Position numbers and translations under genes: made by a program. Below, piece by piece: positions 20,237 through 34,759 of a stretch of DNA of 64,000 nucleotides. Origin of the DNA: Antedon mediterranea (Eukaryota; Echinodermata; Crinoidea; Comatulida; Antedonidae); assembly GCF_964355755.1 (NCBI RefSeq), contig NC_092675.1, forward strand, positions 12,353,312 to 12,417,311. Direction: 5' to 3'. Within the stretch, counting starts at the first letter, position 1; each line of letters starts with the position of its first letter. The notes below the pieces were generated by a model that was given only the letters and a program-made list of their open reading frames with translations, was not told the DNA's origin and did not search any database.

Positions 20237-21601
20237 TCAGCGAGAGAGAGATAGATCAGCGAGAGAGAGAGATAGATCAGTAAGAGAGAGAGAGAGATAG
20301 ATCAGCGAGAGAGAGATAGATAGATCAGCGAGAGAGAGATAGATCAGCGAGAGAGAGATAGATCAGCGAGAGAGATAGATAGATCAGCAAGAAAGAGATA
20401 GATAGATCAGCGAGAGAGAGATAGATCAGCGAGAGAGAGATAGATAGATCAGCGAGAGAGAGAGATAGATCAGCGAGAGAGAGATAAATCAGCGAGAGAG
20501 AGATAGATCATCGAGAGAGAGATAGATCAGCGAGAGAGAGAGAGATAGATCAGCGAGAGAGAGAGATAGATAGATCAGCGAGAGAGAGATAGATCAGCGA
20601 GAGAGAGAGAGATAGATCAGCGAGAGATAGATAGATAGATCAGCGAGAGAGAGATAGATAGATAGATCAACGAGAGAGATAGATCAGCGAGAGAGAGATA
20701 GATCAGCGAGAGAGAGATAGATCAGCGAGAGAGAGATAGATAAGCGAGACACAGATAGATCAGCGAGAGAGAGATAGATCAGCGAGAGAGAGATAGATCA
20801 GCGACAGAGAGATAGATCAGCGAGACACATATAGATCAACGAGAGAGAGATAGATCAGCGAGAGAGAGATACATCAGCGAGAGAGGGATAGATAGATCAG
20901 CGAGAGAGAGAGAGAGATAGATCAGCGAGAGAGAGATAGATCAGCGAGAGAGATATATAGATCAGCGAGAGAGAGAGATAGATCAGCAAGAGATAGATAG
21001 ATCAGCGAGAGAGATAGATCAGCGAGAGAGATATAGATAGATCAGCGAGAGAGAGATAGATAGATCAGCGAGAGAGAGAAAGATAGATCAGCGAGAGAGA
21101 GATAGATCAGCGAGGCAGAGATAGATAGATCAATCAGCGAGAGAGATAGATAGATCAACGAGAGAGAGATAGATCAGCGAGAGAGAGATAGATAGATCAG
21201 CGACAGAGAGATAGATCAGCGAGAGAGATAGATAGATCAGCGAGAGAGAGAAATAGATCAGCGAGAGAGAGATAGATAGATCAGCGACAGAGAGAGAGAG
21301 ATAGATCAGCGAGAGAGAGAGAGATAGATCAGCGAGAAAGAGATGGATAGATCAGCGAGTGAGAGATAGATCAGCGTGACAGAGATAGATATATCAGCTA
21401 GAGAGAGATAGATCAGCGAGAGAGAGAGATAGATAGATCAGCGAGAGAGAGATAGATCAGCGAGAGATAGATAGATAGATCAGCGAGAGAGAGATAGATC
21501 AGCGAGAGAGAGATAGATCAGCGAGAGAGAGATAGATCAGTGAGAGAGATATAGATCAGCGTGAGAGAGATAGATCAGCGAGAGAGAGAGAGAGATAGAT
21601 C

Positions 21602-21642
<41 letters not shown>

Positions 21643-24468
21643 TCAGCGAGAGAGAGAGAGATAGATCAGCGAGAGAGATAGATCATCGAAAGAGGGAGAT
21701 AGATCAGCGAGAGAGAGAGATAGATCAGCGAGAGAGAGAGATCAGCGACAGAGAGATAGATCAGCGACAGAGAGATAGATCAGCGAGAGAGAGATAGATC
21801 AGCGAGAGAGAGATAGATCAGCGAGAGAGAGAGAGATAGATCAGCGAGAGAGAGATAGATCAGCGACAGAGATATATTTAACAGCGAGAGAGAGATATAT
21901 CGGCGAGATAGATAGATCAGCGAGAGAGAGATAGATCAGTGAGAGAGATATAGATCAGCGTGAGAGAGATAGATCAGCGAGAGAGAGAGAGATAGATCAG
22001 CGAGACACAGATAGATCAGCGAGACACAGATAGATCAGCGAGAGAGAGAGATAGATCAGCGACAGAGAGATAGATCAGCGAGACACAGATAGATCAACGA
22101 GAGAGAGATAGATCAGTGAGAGAGAGATACATCAGCGAGAGAGAGATAGATAGATCAGCGAGAGAGAGATACATCAGAGAAAGAGGGATAGATAGATCAG
22201 CGAGAGAGAGAGATAGATCAGCGAGAGAGAGATAGATCAGCGAGAGAGAGATATATAGATCAGCGAGAGAGAGAGAGAGAGAGATAGATCAGCGAGAGAT
22301 AGATAGATCAGCGAGAGAGATAGACCAGCGAGAGAGATATAGATAGATCAGCGAGAGAGAGATAGATCAGCGAGAGAGAGATAGATAGATCAGCGAGAGA
22401 GAGAGATAGATCAGCGAGAAAGAGATAGATCAGCGAGAAAGAGATAGATAGATCGATCAGCGAGAGAGATAGATAGATCAACGAGAGAGAGATAGATCAG
22501 CGAGAGAAAGATAGATAGATCAGCGACAGAGAGATAGATCAGCGAGAGAGATAGATAGATCAGCGAGAGAGAGAGAGAAATAGATCAGCGAGAGAGAGAT
22601 AGATAGATCAGCGACAGAGAGAGAGATAGATAAGCGAGAGAGAGAGAGATAGATCAGCGAGAGAGAGATGGATAGATCAGCGAGAGAGAGATAGATCAGC
22701 GTGACAGAGATAGATAGATCAGCGAGAGAGAGATAGATCAGCGAGGGAGAGAGATAGATAGATCAGCGAGAGAGATAGATCAGCGAGAGAGAGATAGATA
22801 GATCAGCGAGAGAGAGATAGATCAGCGAGAGAGAGATAGATCAGTGAGAGAGATATAGATCAGCGTGAGAGAGATAGATCAGCGAGAGAGAGAGAGATAG
22901 ATCAGCGAAAGTGAGAGAGAGAGAGAGAGAGAGAGAGATAGATCAGCGAAAGAGAGAGAGATAGATCAGCGAAAGAGAGAGAGATAGATCAGCGAGAGAG
23001 ATAGATCATCGAGAGAGGGAGATAGATCAGCGAGAGAGAGAGAGATAGATCAGCGAGAGAGAAAGATCAGCGACAGAGAGATAGATCAGCGAGAGAGAGA
23101 TAGATCAGCGAGATAGAGATAGATCAGCGAGAGAGAGATAGATCAGCGAGAGAGAGATAGATCAGCGAGAGAGAGATAGATCAGCGACAGAGATATATTT
23201 AACAGCGAGAGAGAGATGTATCGGCGAGATAGATAGATCAGCGAGAGAGAGATAGATCAGTGAGAGAGATATAGATCAGCGTGAGAGAGATAGATCAGCG
23301 AGAGAGAGAGATAGATCAGCGAGACACAGATAGATCAGCGAGACACAGATAAATCAGCGAGAGAGAGATAGATCAGCGACAGAGAGATAGATCAGCGAGA
23401 CACAGATAGATCAACGAGAGAGAGATAGATCAGTGAGAGAGAGATACATCAGCGAGAGAGAGATAGATAGATCAGCGAGAGAGAGATAGATCAGCGAGAG
23501 AGAGAGATAGATCAGCGAGAGATAGATAGATCAGCGAGAGAGAGAGAGAGATAGATCAGCGAGAGAGAGATAGATCAGCGAGAGAGAGATAGATCAGCGA
23601 GAGAGAGAGAGAGAGATATATCAGCGATAGAGAGAGATAGACCAGCGAGAGAGAGATAGATCAGCGAGAGAGAGATAGATCAGTGAGAGAGAGATACAGC
23701 AGCGAGAGAGAGATAGATAGATCAGCGAGAGAGAGATACATCAGCGAGAGAGGGATAGATAGATCAGCGAGAGAGAGAGAGATAGATCAGCGAGAGAGAG
23801 ATAGATCAGCGAGAGAGAGATATATAGATCAGCGAGAGAGAGAGAGAGAGAGATAGATCAGCGAGAGATAGATAGATCAGCGAGAGAGATAGACCAGCGA
23901 GAGAGATATAGATAGATCAGCGAGAGAGAGATAGATCAGCGAGAGAGAGATAGATAGATCAGCGAGAGAGAGAGATAGATCAGCGAGAGAGAGATAGATC
24001 AGCGAGAGAGAGATAGATAGATCGATCAGCGAGAGAGATAGATAGATCAACGAGAGAGAGATAGATCAGCGAGAGAGAGATAGATAGATCAGCGACAGAG
24101 AGATAGATCAGCGAGAGAGATAGATAGATCAGCAAGAGAGAGAGAAATAGATCAGCGAGAGAGAGATAGATAGATCAGCGACAGAGAGAGAGATAGATAA
24201 GCGAGAGAGAGAGATAGATCAGCGAGAGAGAGATGGATAGATCAGCGAGAGAGAGATAGATCAGCGTGACAGAGATAGATAGATCAGCGAGAGAGAGATA
24301 GATCAGCGAGGGAGAGAGATAGATAGATCAGCGAGAGAGAGATAGATCAGCGAGAGAGAGATAGATAGATCAGCGAGAGAGAGATAGATCAGCGAGAGAG
24401 AGATAGATCAGTGAGAGAGATATAGATCAGCGTGAGAGAGATAGATCAGCGAGAGAGAGAGAGATAGA

Positions 24469-24499
<31 letters not shown>

Positions 24500-27400
24500 T
24501 AGATCAGCGAAAGAGAGAGAGATAGATCAGCGAGAGAGATAGATCATCGAGAGAGGGAGATAGATTAGCGAGAGAGAGAGAGAGATAGATCAGCGAGAGA
24601 GAAAGATCAGCGACAGAGAGATAGATCAGCGAGAGAGAGATAGATCAGCGAGAGAGAGATAGATCAGCGAGAGAGAGATAGATCAGCGAGAGAGAGAGAG
24701 AGATAGATCAGCGAGAGAGAGATAGATCAGCGACAGAGATATATTTAACAGCGAGAGAGAGATGTATCGGCGAGATAGATAGATCAGCGAGAGAGAGATA
24801 GATCAGTGAGAGAGATATAGATCAGCGTGAGAGAGATAGATCAGCGAGAGAGAGAGATAGATCAGCGAGACACAGATAGATCAGCGAGACACAGATAAAT
24901 CAGCGAGAGAGAGATAGATCAGCGACAGAGAGATAGATCAGCGAGACACAGATAGATCAACGAGAGAGAGATAGATCAGTGAGAGAGAGATACATCAGCG
25001 AGAGAGAGATAGATAGATCAGCGAGAGAGAGAGATAGATCAGCGAGAGAGAGATAGATCAGCGAGAGATAGATAGATCAGCGAGAGAGAGAGAGAGATAG
25101 ATCAGCGAGAGAGAGATAGATCAGCGAGAGAGAGATAGATCAGCGAGAGAGAGAGAGAGAGATATATCAGCGATAGAGAGAGATAGATCAGCGAGAAAGA
25201 GATAGATCAGCGAGAGAGAGATAGATCAGTGAGAGAGAGATACAGCAGCGAGAGAGAGATAGATAGATCAGCGAGAGAGAGATACATCAGCGAGAGAGGG
25301 ATAGATAGATCAGCGAGAGAGAGAGATAGATCAGCGAGAGAGAGATAGATCAGCGAGAGAGAGATATATAGATCAGCGAGAGAGAGAGAGAGAGATAGAT
25401 CAGCGAGAGATAGATAGATCAGCGAGAGAGATAGACCAGCGAGAGAGATATAGATAGATCAGCGAGAGAGAGATAGATCAGCGAGAGAGAGATAGATAGA
25501 TCAGCGAGAGAGAGAGATAGATCAGCGAGAGAGAGATAGATCAGCGAGAGAGAGATAGATAGATCGATCAGCGAGAGAGATAGATAGATCAACGAGAGAG
25601 AGATAGATCAGCGAGAGAGAGATAGATAGATCAGCGACAGAGAGATAGATCAACGAGAGAGATAGATAGATCAGCGAGAGAGATAGAACTAGATCAGCGA
25701 GAGAGAGATAGATAGATCAGCGACAGAGAGAGAGAGATAGATCAGCGAGAGAGAGAGATAGATCAGCGAGAGAGAGATGGATAGATCAGCGAGAGAGAGA
25801 TAGATCAGCGTGACAGAGATAGATAGATCAGCGAGAGAGAGATAGATCAGCGAGGGAGAGAGATAGATAGTTCAGCGAGAGAGAGATAGATCAGCGAGAG
25901 AGAGATAGATAGATCAGCGAGAGAGAGATAGATCAGCGAGAGAGAGATAGATCAGTGAGAGAGATATAGATCAGCGTGAGAGAGATAGATCAGCGAGAGA
26001 GAGAGAGAGATAGATCAGCGAGAGAGAGAGAGAGAGATAGATCAGCGAAAGAGAGAGAGATAGATCAGCGAGAGAGATAGATCATCGAGAGAGGGAGATA
26101 GATCAGCGAGAGAGAGAGAGATAGATCAGCGAGAGAGAGAGATCAGCGACAGAGAGATAGATCAGCGACAGAGAGATAGATCAGCGAGAGAGAGATAGAT
26201 CAGCGAGAGAGAGATAGATCAGCGAGAGAGAGAGAGATAGATCAGCGAGAGAGAGATAGATCAGCGACAGAGATATATTTAACAGCGAGAGAGAGATGTA
26301 TCGGCGAGATAGATAGATCAGCGAGAGAGAGATAGATCAGTGAGAGAGATATAGATCAGCATGAGAGAGATAGATCAGCGAGAGAGAGAGATAGATCAGC
26401 GAAACACAGATAGATCAGCGAGACACAGATAAATCAGCGAGAGAGAGATAGATCAGCGACAGAGAGATAGATCAGCGAGACACAGATAGATCAACGAGAG
26501 AGAGATAGATCAGTGAGAGAGAGATTTATCAGCGAGAGAGAGATAGATAGATCAGCGAGAGAGAGAGATAGATCAGCGAGAGAGAGATAGATCAGCGAGA
26601 GATAGATAGATCAGCGAGAGAGAGAGAGATAGATCAGCGAGAGAGTGATAGATCAGCGAGAGAGAGAGATAGATCAGCGAGAGAGAGAGAGAGAGATATA
26701 TCAGCGATAGAGAGATAGATCAGCGAGAGAGAGATAGATCAGCGAGAGAGAGAGATAGATCAGCGAGAGAGAGATCAGCGAGAGAGAGAGATAGATCAGC
26801 GAGAGAGAGATAGATCAGCGAGAGAGAGATAGATCAGCGAGAGAGAGAGATAGATCAGCGAGAGAGAGAGATAGATCAGCGAGAGAGAGTTAGATCAGCG
26901 AGAGAGAGAGAGATAGATCAGCGAGAAATAGATAGATAAGCGAGAGATAGATAGATCATCGAGAGAGAGAGATAGATAGATCAGCGAGAGAGAGAGAGAG
27001 AGAAAGATCAGCAAGAGAGAGATAGAGAGAGAGAGATAGATCAGCAAGAGAGAGATAGATCAGCGAGTGAGAGAGATAGATCAGCGAGAGAGGGAGAGAG
27101 AGAGAGAGAGAGAGAGATAGATCAGCGAGAGAGAGATAGATCAGCGAGAGAGAGAGATAGATCAGTGAGAGAGAGAGAGAGATAGATCAGCGAGAGAGAG
27201 ATAGATAGATTAGCGAGAGAGATAGATCAGCGAGAGAGAGATAGATCAGCGAGAGAGATAGATAGATCAGCGAGAAAGAGATAGATAGATCAGCGAGAGA
27301 GAGATATATCAGCGAGAGAGAGAGATAGATAGATCAGCGAGAGAGAGAGATAGATCAGCGAGAGAGAGATAAATCAGCGAGAGAGAGATAGATCATCGAG

Positions 27401-30400
27401 AGAGAGATAGATCAGCGAGAGAGAGAGAGAGATAGATCAGCGAGAGAGAGAGATAGATAGATCAGCGAGAGAGAGATAGATCAGCGAGAGAGAGAGATAG
27501 ATCAGCGAGAGAGAGATAGATAGATCAGCGAGAGAGAGATAGATAGATAGATCAGCGAGAGAGATAGATCAGCGAGAGAGAGATAGATCAGCGAGAGAGA
27601 GATAGATCAGCGAGAGAGAGATAGATAAGCGAGACACAGATAGATCAGCGAGAGAGAGATAGATCAGCGAGAGAGAGATAGATCAGCGACAGAAAGATAG
27701 ATCAGCGAGACACATATAGATCAACGAGAGAGAGATAGATCAGCGAGAGAGAGATACATCAGCGAGAAAGGGATAGATAGATCAGCGAGAGAGAGAGAGA
27801 TAGATCAGCGAGAGAGAGATAGATCAGCGAGAGAGAGATATATAGATCAGCGAGAGAGAGAGAGAGAGATAGATCAGCAAGAGATAGATAGATCAGCGAG
27901 AGAGATAGATCAGCGAGAGAGATATAGATAGATCAGCGAGAGAGAGAAAGATCAGCGAGAGAGAGATAGATAGATCAGCGAGAGAGAGAGAGATAGATCA
28001 GCGAGAGAGAGATAGATAGATCAACGAGAGAGAGATAGATCAGCGAGAGAGAGATAGATAGATCAGCAACAGAGAGATAGATCAACGAGAGAGATAGATA
28101 GATCAGCGAGAGAGAGAGAACTAGATCAGCGAGAGAGAGATAGATAGATCAGCGACAGAGAGAGAGAGATAGATCAGCGAGAGAGAGAGATAGATCAGCG
28201 AGAGAGAGATGGATAGATCAGCGAGAGAGAGATAGATCAGCGTGACAGAGATAGATAGATCAGCGAGAGAGAGATAGATCAGCGAGGGAGAGAGATAGAT
28301 AGTTCAGCGAGAGAGAGATAGATCAGCGAGAGAGAGATAGATAGATCAGCGAGAGAGAGATAGATCAGCGAGAGAGAGATAGATCAGTGAGAGAGATATA
28401 GATCAGCGTGAGAGAGATAGATTAGCGAGAGAGAGAGAGAGATAGATCAGCGAGAGAGAGAGAGAGATAGATCAGCGAAAGAGAGAGAGATAGATCAGCG
28501 AGAGAGATAGATCATCGAGAGAGGAAGATAGATCAGCGAGAGAGAGAGAGATAGATCAGCGAGAGAGAGAGATCAGCGACAGAGAGATAGATCAGCGACA
28601 GAGAGATAGATCAGCGAGAGAGAAATAGATCAGCGAGAGAGAGATAGATCAGCGAGAGAGAGAGAGATAGATCAGCGAGAGAGAGATAGATCAGCGACAG
28701 AGATATATTTAACAGCGAGAGAGAGATGTATCGGCGAGATAGATAGATCAGCGAGAGAGAGATAGATCAGTGAGAGAGATATAGATCAGCATGAGAGAGA
28801 TAGATCAGCGAGAGAGAGAGATAGATCAGCGAAACACAGATAGATCAGCGAGACACAGATAAATCAGCGAGAGAGAGATAGATCAGCGACAGAGAGATAG
28901 ATCAGCGAGACACAGATAGATCAACGAGAGAGAGATAGATCAGTGAGAGAGAGATACATCAGCGAGAGAGAGATAGATAGATCAGCGAGAGAGAGAGATA
29001 GATCAGCGAGAGAGAGATAGATCAGCGAGAGATAGATAGATCAGCGAGAGAGAGAGAGAGATAGATCAGCGAGAGAGTGATAGATCAGCGAGAGAGAGAG
29101 ATAGATCAGCGAGAGAGAGAGAGAGAGATATATCAGCGATAGAGAGATAGATCAGCGAGAGAGAGATAGATCAGCGAGAGAGAGAGATAGATCAGCGAGA
29201 GAGAGATCAGCGAGAGAGAGAGATAGATCAGCGAGAGAGAGAGATAGATCAGCGAGAGAGAGATAGATCAGCGAGAGAGAGATAGATCAGCGAGAGAGAG
29301 AGAGATAGATCAGCGAGAGAGAGTTAGATCAGCGAGAGAGAGAGAGATAGATCAGCGAGAAATAGATAGATAAGCGAGAGATAGATAGATCATCGAGAGA
29401 GAGAGATAGATAGATCAGCGAGAGAGAGAGAGAGAGAAAGATCAGCAAGAGAGAGATAGAGAGAGAGAGATAGATCAGCAAGAGAGAGATAGATCAGCGA
29501 GTGAGAGAGATAGATCAGCGAGAGAGGGAGAGAGAGAGAGAGAGAGAGAGATAGATCAGCGAGAGAGAGATAGATCAGCGAGAGAGAGAGATATATCAGT
29601 GAGAGAGAGAGAGATAGATCAGCGAGAGAGAGATAGATAGATTAGCGAGAGAGATAGATCAGCGAGAGAGAGATAGATCAGCGAGAGAGATAGATAGATC
29701 AGCGAGAAAGAGATAGATAGATCAGCGAGAGAGAGATATATCAGCGAGAGAGAGATAGATAGATCAGCGAGAGAGAGAGATAGATCAGCGAGAGAGAGAT
29801 AAATCAGCGAGAGAGAGATAGATCATCGAGAGAGAGATAGATCAGCGAGAGAGAGAGAGAGATAGATCAGCGAGAGAGAGAGATAGATAGATCAGCGAGA
29901 GAGAGATAGATCAGCGAGAGAGAGAGATAGATCAGCGAGAGAGAGATAGATAGATCAGCGAGAGAGAGATAGATAGATAGATCAGCGAGAGAGATAGATC
30001 AGCGAGAGAGAGATAGATCAGCGAGAGAGAGATAGATCAGCGAGAGAGAGATAGATCAGCGAGACACAGATAGATCAGCGAGAGAGAGATAGATCAGCGA
30101 GAGAGAGATAGATCAGCGACAGAAAGATAGATCAGCGAGACACATATAGATCAACGAGAGAGAGATAGATCAGCGAGAGAGAGATACATCAGCGAGAGAG
30201 GGATAGATAGATCAGCGAGAGAGAGAGAGATAGATCAGCGAGAGAGAGATAGATCAGCGAGAGAGAGATATATAGATCAGCGAGAGAGAGAGAGATAGAT
30301 CAGCAAGAGATAGATAGATCAGCGAGAGAGATAGATCAGCGAGAGAGATATAGATAGATCAGCGAGAGAGAGATAGATCAGCGAGAAAGAGATAGATAGA

Positions 30401-33400
30401 TCAGCGAGAGAGAGAGAGATAGATCAGCGAGAGAGAGATAGATAGATCAGCGAGAGAGAGAAAGATAGATCAGCGAGAGAGAGATAGATCAGCGAGGCAG
30501 AGATAGATAGATCAATCAGCGAGAGAGATAGATAGATCAACGAGAGAGAGATAGATCAGCGAGAGAGAGATAGATAGATCAGCGACAGAGAGATACATCA
30601 GCGAGAGACACAGATAAATCAGCGAGAGAGAGATAGATCAGCGACAGAGAGATAGATCAGCGAGACACAGATAGATCAACGAGAGAGAGATAGATCAGTG
30701 AGAGAGGGATACATCAGCGAGAGAGAGATAGATAGATCAGCGTGACAGAGATAGATAGATCAGCTAGAGAGAGATAGATCAGCGAGAGAGAGAGATAGAT
30801 AGATCAGCGAGAGAGAGATAGATCAGCGAGAGAGAGATAGATAGATCAGCGAGAGAGAGATAGATCAGCGAGAGAGAGATAGATCAGCGAGAGAGAGATA
30901 GATCAGCGAGAGAGATATAGATCAGCGTGAGAGAGATAGATCAGCGAGAAAGAGATCAGCGAGAGAGAGAGATAGATCAGCGAGAGAGAGATAGATCAGC
31001 GAGAGAGAGATAGATCAGCGAGAGAGAGAGATAGATCAGCGAGAGAGAGAGATAGATCAGCGAGAGAGAGAGTTAGATCAGCGAGAGAGAGAGATAGATC
31101 AGCGATAAATAGATAGATAAGCGAGAGATAGATAGATCAGCGAGAGAGAGATAGATAGATCAGCGAGAGAGAGAGAGAGAGAGATAGATCAGCAAGAGAG
31201 AGATAGAGAGAGAGAGATAGATCAGCAAGAGAGAGATAGATCAGCGAGTGAGAGAGATAGATCAGCGAGAGAGAGAGAGAGAGAGAGAAAGATAGATCAG
31301 CGAGAGAGAGATAGATCAGCGAGAGAGAGAGAGATAGATCAGTGAGAGAGAGAGAGATAGATCAGCGAGAGAGAGATAGATAGATCAGCGAGAGAGAGAT
31401 AGATCAGCGAGAGAGAGATAGATCAGCGAGAGAGATAGATAGATCAGCGAGAAAGAGATAGATAGATCAGCGAGAGAGAGATATATCAGCGGGGGAAAGA
31501 TAGATAGATCAGCGAGAGAGAGATAGATCAGTGAGAGAGAGATAAATCAGCGAGAGAGAGATAGATCATCGAGAGAGATAGATCAGCGAGAGAGAGATAG
31601 ATCAGCGAGAGAGAGATAGATCAGCGAGAGAGAGATAGATAAGCGAGACACAGATAGATCAGCGAGAGAGAGATAGATCAGCGAGAGAGAGATAGATCAG
31701 CGACAGAGAGATAGATCAGCGAGACACATATAGATCAACGAGAGAGAGATAGATCAGCGAGAGAGAGATACATCAGCGAGAGAGAGATAGATAGATCAGC
31801 GAGAGAAAGAGAGATAGATCAGCGAGAGAGAGATAGATCAGCGAGAGAGAGATATATAGATCAGCGAGAGAGAGAGAGATAGATCAGCAAGAGATAGATA
31901 GATCAGCGAGAGAGATAGATCAGCGAGAGAGATATAGATAGATCAGCGAGAGATAGATAGATCAGCGAGAGAGAGATAGATAGATCAGCGACAGAGAGAG
32001 AGATAGATCAGCGAGAGAGAGATAGATAGATCAGCGAGAGAGAGAAAGATAGATCAGCGAGAGAGAGATAGATCAGCGAGGCAGAGATAGATAGATCAAT
32101 CAGCGAGAGAGATAGATAGATCAACGAGAGAGAGATAGATCAGCGAGAGAGAGATAGATAGATCAGCGACAGAGAGATAGATCAGTGAGAGACACAGATA
32201 AATCAGCGAGAGAGAGATAGATCAGCGACAGAGAGATAGATCAGCGAGACACAGATAGATCAACGAGAGAGAGATAGATCAGTGAGAGAGGGATACATCA
32301 GCGAGAGAGAGATAGATAGATCAGCGTGACAGAGTAGATAGATCAGCTAGAGAGAGATAGATCAGCGAGAGAGAGATAGATAGATCAGCGAGAGAGAGAT
32401 AGATCAGCGAGAGAGAGATAGATAGATCAGCGAGAGAGAGATAGATCAGCGAGAGAGAGATAGATCAGCGAGAGAGAGATAGATCAGCGAGAGAGATATA
32501 GATCAGCGTGAGAGAGATAGATCAGCCAGAAAGAGATCAGCGAGAGAGAGAGATAGATCAGCGAGAGAGAGATAGATCAGCGAGAGAGAGATAGATCAGC
32601 GAGAGAGAGAGATAGATCAGCGAGAGAGAGAGATAGATCAGCGAGAGAGAGAGTTAGATCAGCGAGAGAGAGAGATAGATCAGCGCGAAATAGATAGATA
32701 AGCGAGAGATAGATAGATCAGCGAGAGAGAGATAGATAGATCAGCGAGAGAGAGAGAGAGAGATAGATCAGCAAGAGAGAGATAGAGAGAAAGAGATAGA
32801 TCAGCAAGAGAGAGATAGATCAGCGAGTGAGAGAGATAGATCAGCGAGAGAGAGAGAGAGAGAGAGAAAGATAGATCAGCGAGAGAGAGATAGATCAGCG
32901 AGAGAGAGAGATAGATCAGTGAGAGAGAGAGAGATAGATCAGCGAGAGAGAGATAGATAGATCAGCGAGAGAGAGATAGATCAGCGAGAGAGAGATAGAT
33001 CAGCGAGAGAGATAGATAGATCAGCGAGAAAGAGATAGATAGATCAGCGAGAGAGAGATATATCAGCGGGGGAGAGATAGATAGATCAGCGAGAGAGAGA
33101 TAGATCAGCGAGAGAGAGATAAATCAGCGAGAGAGAGATAGATCATCGAGAGAGAGATAGATCAGCGAGAGAAAGAGAGATAGATCAGCGAGAGAGAGAG
33201 ATAGATAGATCAGCGAGAGAGAGATAGATCAGCGAGAGAGAGAGATAGATCAGCAAGAGAGAGATAGATAGATCAGCGAGAGAGAGATAGATAGATAGAT
33301 CAGCGAGAGAGATAGATCAGCGAGAGAGAGATAAATCAGCGAGAGAGAGAGATAGATCAGCGAAAGAGAGATAGATAAGCGAGACACAGATAGATCAGCG

Positions 33401-34253
33401 AGAGAGAGATAGATCAGCGAGAGAGAGATAGATCAGCGACACAGAGATAGATCAGCGAGACACATATAGATCAACGAGAGAGAGATAGATCAGCGAGAGA
33501 GAGATACATCAGCGAGAGAGGGATAGATAGATCAGCGAGAGAGAGAGAGATAGATCAGCGAGAGAGAGATAGATCAGTGAGAGAGAGATATATAGATCAG
33601 CGAGAGAGAGATAGATCAGCAAGAGATAGATAGATCAGCGAGAGAGATAGATCAGCGAGAGAGATATAGATAGATCAGCGAGAGAGAGATAGATCAGCGA
33701 GAGAGAGATAGATAGATCAGCGAGAGAGAGAGAGATAGATCAGCGAGAGAGAGATAGATCAGCGAGGCAGAGATAGATAGATCGATCAGCGAGAGAGATA
33801 GATAGATCAACGAGAGAGAGATAGATCAGCGAGAGAGAGATAGATAGATCAGCGACAGAGAGATAGATCAGCGAGAGAGATAGATAGATCAGCGAGAGAG
33901 AGAGAAATAGATCAGCGAGAGAGAGATAGATAGATCAGCGACAGAGAGAGAGAGATAGATCAGTGAGAGAGAGAGATAGATCAGCGAGAGAGAGATGGAT
34001 AGATCAACGAGAGAGAGATAGATCAGCGTGACAGAGATAGATAGATCAGCTAGAGAGAGATAGATCAGCGAGAGAGAGAGATAGATAGATCAGCGAGAGA
34101 GAGAAAGATCAGCGAGAGAGAGATAGATAGATCAGCGAGAGAGAGATAGATCAGCGAGAGAGAGATAGATCAGCGAGAGAGAGATAGATCAGTGAGAGAG
34201 ATATAGATCAGCGTGAGAGAGATAGATCAGCGAGAGAGAGAGAGAGATAGATC

Positions 34254-34296
<43 letters not shown>

Positions 34297-34571
34297 TCAG
34301 TGAGAGAGAGAGATGGATAGATCAGCGAGAGAGAGATAGATCAGCGTGACAGAGATAGATAGATCAACGAGAGAGAGATAGATCAGCGAGGGAGAGAGAT
34401 AGATAGATCAGCGAGAGAGAGATAGATCAGCGAGAGAGAGATAGATAGATCAGCGAGAGAGAGATAGATCAGCGAGAGAGAGATAGATCAGCGAGAGAGA
34501 GATAGATCAGTGAGAGAGATATAGATCAGCGTGAGAGAGATAGATCAGCGAGAGAGAGAGAGAGATAGATC

Positions 34572-34610
<39 letters not shown>

Positions 34611-34759
34611 TCAGCGAGAGAGAGAGAGATAGATCAGCGAGAGAGAGAGTTAGATCAGCGAGAGAGAGAGATAGATCAGCGCGAAATAGATAGATAAGCG
34701 AGAGATAGATAGATCAGCGAGAGAGAGATAGATAGATCAGCGAGAGAGAGAGAGAGATA

